A program made the translations under genes and the position numbers. From the NCBI GenBank assembly GCA_929200335.1, contig CAKMZG010000059.1, positions 1 through 5,836 of the forward strand: a stretch of 5,836 nt of DNA, written 5' to 3'. Positions 4,393 through 5,836 of the stretch are shown one piece after another. Each line of letters starts with the position of its first letter. The stretch's first letter is position 1. The stretch comes from an uncultured Alphaproteobacteria bacterium. GTDB taxonomy: Bacteria; Pseudomonadota; Alphaproteobacteria; Rhizobiales; Rhizobiaceae. Below the pieces are notes generated by a model. The model saw nothing but the letters and a program-made list of their open reading frames with translations. It had not been told where the DNA came from and ran no database searches.

Positions 4393-5268
4393 CTATATCA
4401 TCTCTTTTAGTATTTTCAGAAAGGCCTGCACCTTTGTCGTGCGGTGCAAGTCCACATGGGTCACCAACCACAGATTACTTTGCCATTCATCAAGGGGAGG
4501 ATAAACCTCTACCATGCCTTGAGCTGCCATTGCTTTTCTTTTCAATAAAAAACCAATACCCAAACCTGATAAAATGGCTTCTTCTATTACACGCTGACTA
4601 CTGGCTTTAAACGTTATTCGATCTTTGGGAATATTGCCCCTCATCCAGCGAATGGATGGTGCGCCATCTTCAAGATTTTCAGTACCGATAAACTTATGCT
4701 TATTAAAATCGCCTAATGTTTTGGGTATACCTTTTTTTGTTACATAGCTTTCGTGAGCATAAAGCCCAATCTCAACTTTAGCAAAATGTTGCACCACATT
4801 ATCGGGTTGATCAGGTTTTTTGCCAGCACGAATAGCTACATGTGCTTCACCATATTCTAATTTGAACAGGCGGTTATCTGTAAGAATGCGAATAGTAATA
4901 GCAGGATGCTCTGTTTGAAAACGATTTAATGCAGGCAAAAGTAATGAAGCGGCAGACTCTAGAGAAGTTATAATAAGCTCACCTGAAAGCTCACTCCCCT
5001 TACCTTTAATTCGCCGCAGCAATTGCGTGAATTGTTCATCGGTGGTCGCCCCCACCTGCATTAAATCAAGCCCAGCCTCGGTTGGGGTATAACCTTTGCT
5101 ATGGCGCTGAAATAATTTTTGCCCCAATTCTTCTTCCAAGGCATCAATATGACGAATAACAGTTGCACGATGCACACCCAAAGCATCAGCCGCTGCCGAT
5201 ATAGTGCCAAGGTGCGCCACTTGCCATGCAGTTCTCAACTCATCCCAATTTTCTGGCCATTGTTTCAT
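4393..5268 (-). CDS. LysR-family transcriptional regulator, 291 aa
   Basis: A DNA-binding regulator, normally tetrameric, with an N-terminal winged helix-turn-helix and a periplasmic-binding-protein-like effector domain. Residues ~8-65 are the HTH (GTISAAADALGVHRATVIRHIDALEEELGQKLFQRH, then GYTPTEAG). Residues ~93-290 are the effector domain, starting GELIITSLESAASLLLPAL. The wording NWDELRTAWQVAHLGT resembles Rhodobacterales-type LysR proteins. Length is typical. The start is the only ATG ahead of the HTH. It directly follows GGGGG, and a predicted promoter places the transcript start at or next to the ATG, so the mRNA may be leaderless. It is divergent from the FMN reductase gene, its most likely target, and upstream of DUF1330. 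The inducer is unknown; a quinone or other redox signal would fit. Confidence 0.93.
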   Translation of the reverse strand: MKQWPENWDELRTAWQVAHLGTISAAADALGVHRATVIRHIDALEEELGQKLFQRHSKGYTPTEAGLDLMQVGATTDEQFTQLLRRIKGKGSELSGELIITSLESAASLLLPALNRFQTEHPAITIRILTDNRLFKLEYGEAHVAIRAGKKPDQPDNVVQHFAKVEIGLYAHESYVTKKGIPKTLGDFNKHKFIGTENLEDGAPSIRWMRGNIPKDRITFKASSQRVIEEAILSGLGIGFLLKRKAMAAQGMVEVYPPLDEWQSNLWLVTHVDLHRTTKVQAFLKILKEMI

Positions 5269-5274
5269 CCCCCA

Positions 5275-5303
5275 ACTTTAATGTTGCAAAAATGCACAGT
5301 CAA
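5275..5303 (-). promoter_or_regulatory. Promoter of lysR
   Basis: On the minus strand, -35 TTGACT (5303-5298) and -10 TAAAGT (5280-5275) are separated by 17 bp. The start point would fall at about 5268, the first base of the lysR ATG. The left arm of the 13-bp inverted repeat fills most of the spacer, so a protein bound there would block this promoter, suggesting autorepression. Confidence 0.5.
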
Positions 5304-5341
5304 TGTGCAAAAAAACCATCTACAATTTATTTTTGCAACAT
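5281..5341. promoter_or_regulatory. Operator region: 13-bp inverted repeat and three TGCAAAAA motifs
   Basis: ATGTTGCAAAAAT (5281-5293) is the exact reverse complement of ATTTTTGCAACAT (5329-5341). A third TGCAAAAA lies at 5306-5313, 21 bp (two helical turns) from the first at 5285-5292. A TGCAC/GTGCA inverted repeat (5293-5297 with 5305-5309) lies between. T-N11-A candidates occur, e.g. 5284-5296. The spread of sites over about 60 bp between divergent genes is the usual picture for LysR tetramer binding. Confidence 0.6.
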
Positions 5342-5378
5342 ATATATTCCCTTCCTAAACAAGTGACAGGAAACCAAT

Positions 5379-5836
5379 ATGAAAATTTTAGCATTTGCAG
5401 CAAGCAGCAGTAAAAATTCTATCAACCGCAAATTGGTGAATTATGCGACAGAAATTTATAGCAGTGAAATTAACCAAGATGCCGAAATTGAAATTTTGGA
5501 CTTAAATGATTACGAAATGCCGATTTATAGCATCGACCGTGAAAACGAGAGCGGCATGCATCCTCTAGCACAGAAATTTCATGATAAAATCTCAAATGTT
5601 GATGCTCTAATCATCTCATTTGCAGAGCACAACGGCCATTATACTGTCGCTTATAAAAATATTTTTGATTGGGCATCCCGTCTTGAGGGTAAGGTCTATC
5701 AAGATAAACCAAGCATCATCCTTTCTACCTCACCCGGCCAAGGTGGCGGGGCGAGTGTATTGGGTGCCGCCATTCATTCAGCACCCTTTTTTGCCATGAA
5801 TGTTAAAGGCAGCCTTTCTGTTGGCAGTTTTTATGA
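5379..5836 (+). CDS. NAD(P)H-dependent FMN reductase, partial (first 152 aa)
   Basis: A flavodoxin-like oxidoreductase that uses NAD(P)H and bound FMN to reduce flavins, quinones or similar acceptors in the cytoplasm. Visible parts are MKILAFAASSSKNSINRKL with the phosphate-binding SSSKNSINRK loop (9-18), LDLNDYEMPIY (41-51), IISFAEHNGHYTVAYKNIFD (78-97) followed by WASR, the family's PEYNGS...KNAIDWxSR motif, and STSPGQGGGASVLG (116-129). The family is usually about 175-185 aa, so the last ~30 residues lie beyond the window. The start is supported by AGGA (5368-5371), seven bases before ATG. No frameshift or stop is seen in the part present. It is transcribed divergently from lysR, which probably controls it. 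The physiological substrate cannot be told from sequence. Confidence 0.9.
   Translation, partial: MKILAFAASSSKNSINRKLVNYATEIYSSEINQDAEIEILDLNDYEMPIYSIDRENESGMHPLAQKFHDKISNVDALIISFAEHNGHYTVAYKNIFDWASRLEGKVYQDKPSIILSTSPGQGGGASVLGAAIHSAPFFAMNVKGSLSVGSFY

Noticed and set aside
5119..5358. 79-codon plus-strand ORF over the lysR 5' end and operator
   Set aside because: Antisense to the conserved HTH of LysR and crosses the promoter region; no support as a gene.

Overview
The window looks like chromosomal DNA from an AT-rich alphaproteobacterium. Four things point there. The LysR and Cfa proteins have an alphaproteobacterial/Rhodobacterales-like sequence style. A glycine-zipper lipoprotein carries a C-terminal CxYRxxDGxxYxAxC-type motif. 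Two intergenic copies of GAAC-N7-GAAC are present, the LexA operator form used in Alphaproteobacteria. The photolyase and Cfa genes are paired, as in the singlet-oxygen (RpoE-ChrR) regulons of that class. The genus cannot be named from sequence alone. No tRNA, rRNA, CRISPR array or transposase was seen.

Layout. Bases 1-110 hold two adjacent palindromic repeat units (called X and Y here). A small lipoprotein gene follows on the minus strand (152-427). It is divergent from a photolyase gene (581-2065, +), and the 153-nt gap between them carries a perfect GAAC-N7-GAAC site. A cyclopropane-fatty-acid-synthase-like methyltransferase gene follows (2203-3453, +), preceded by a 13-codon upstream ORF that overlaps its start codon. 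The 625 nt from 3454 to 4078 contains no large gene but is dense in structure. It holds a second Y unit, a 31-aa predicted membrane micro-ORF (-), a second X unit, a 40-aa micro-ORF (-) and, just upstream of that ORF, a near-consensus promoter overlapped by a perfect LexA box. Next comes a lysR-DUF1330 gene pair on the minus strand (5268 down to 4079). It is divergent from an NAD(P)H-dependent FMN reductase gene that runs off the right edge (5379-5836, +). The 110-nt shared promoter region has a perfect 13-bp inverted repeat and three copies of TGCAAAAA.

How it fits together. The left half reads as light/DNA-damage and membrane-stress defence: photolyase for UV dimers, Cfa-type lipid methylation, and two probable LexA sites. 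The right half reads as a LysR-controlled redox module. The most interesting parts are not the large genes. They are the putative SOS-controlled 40-aa gene with a possible second membrane micro-gene downstream, and the X/Y palindromic repeats, which occur twice each and differ by compensatory base changes in their stems.
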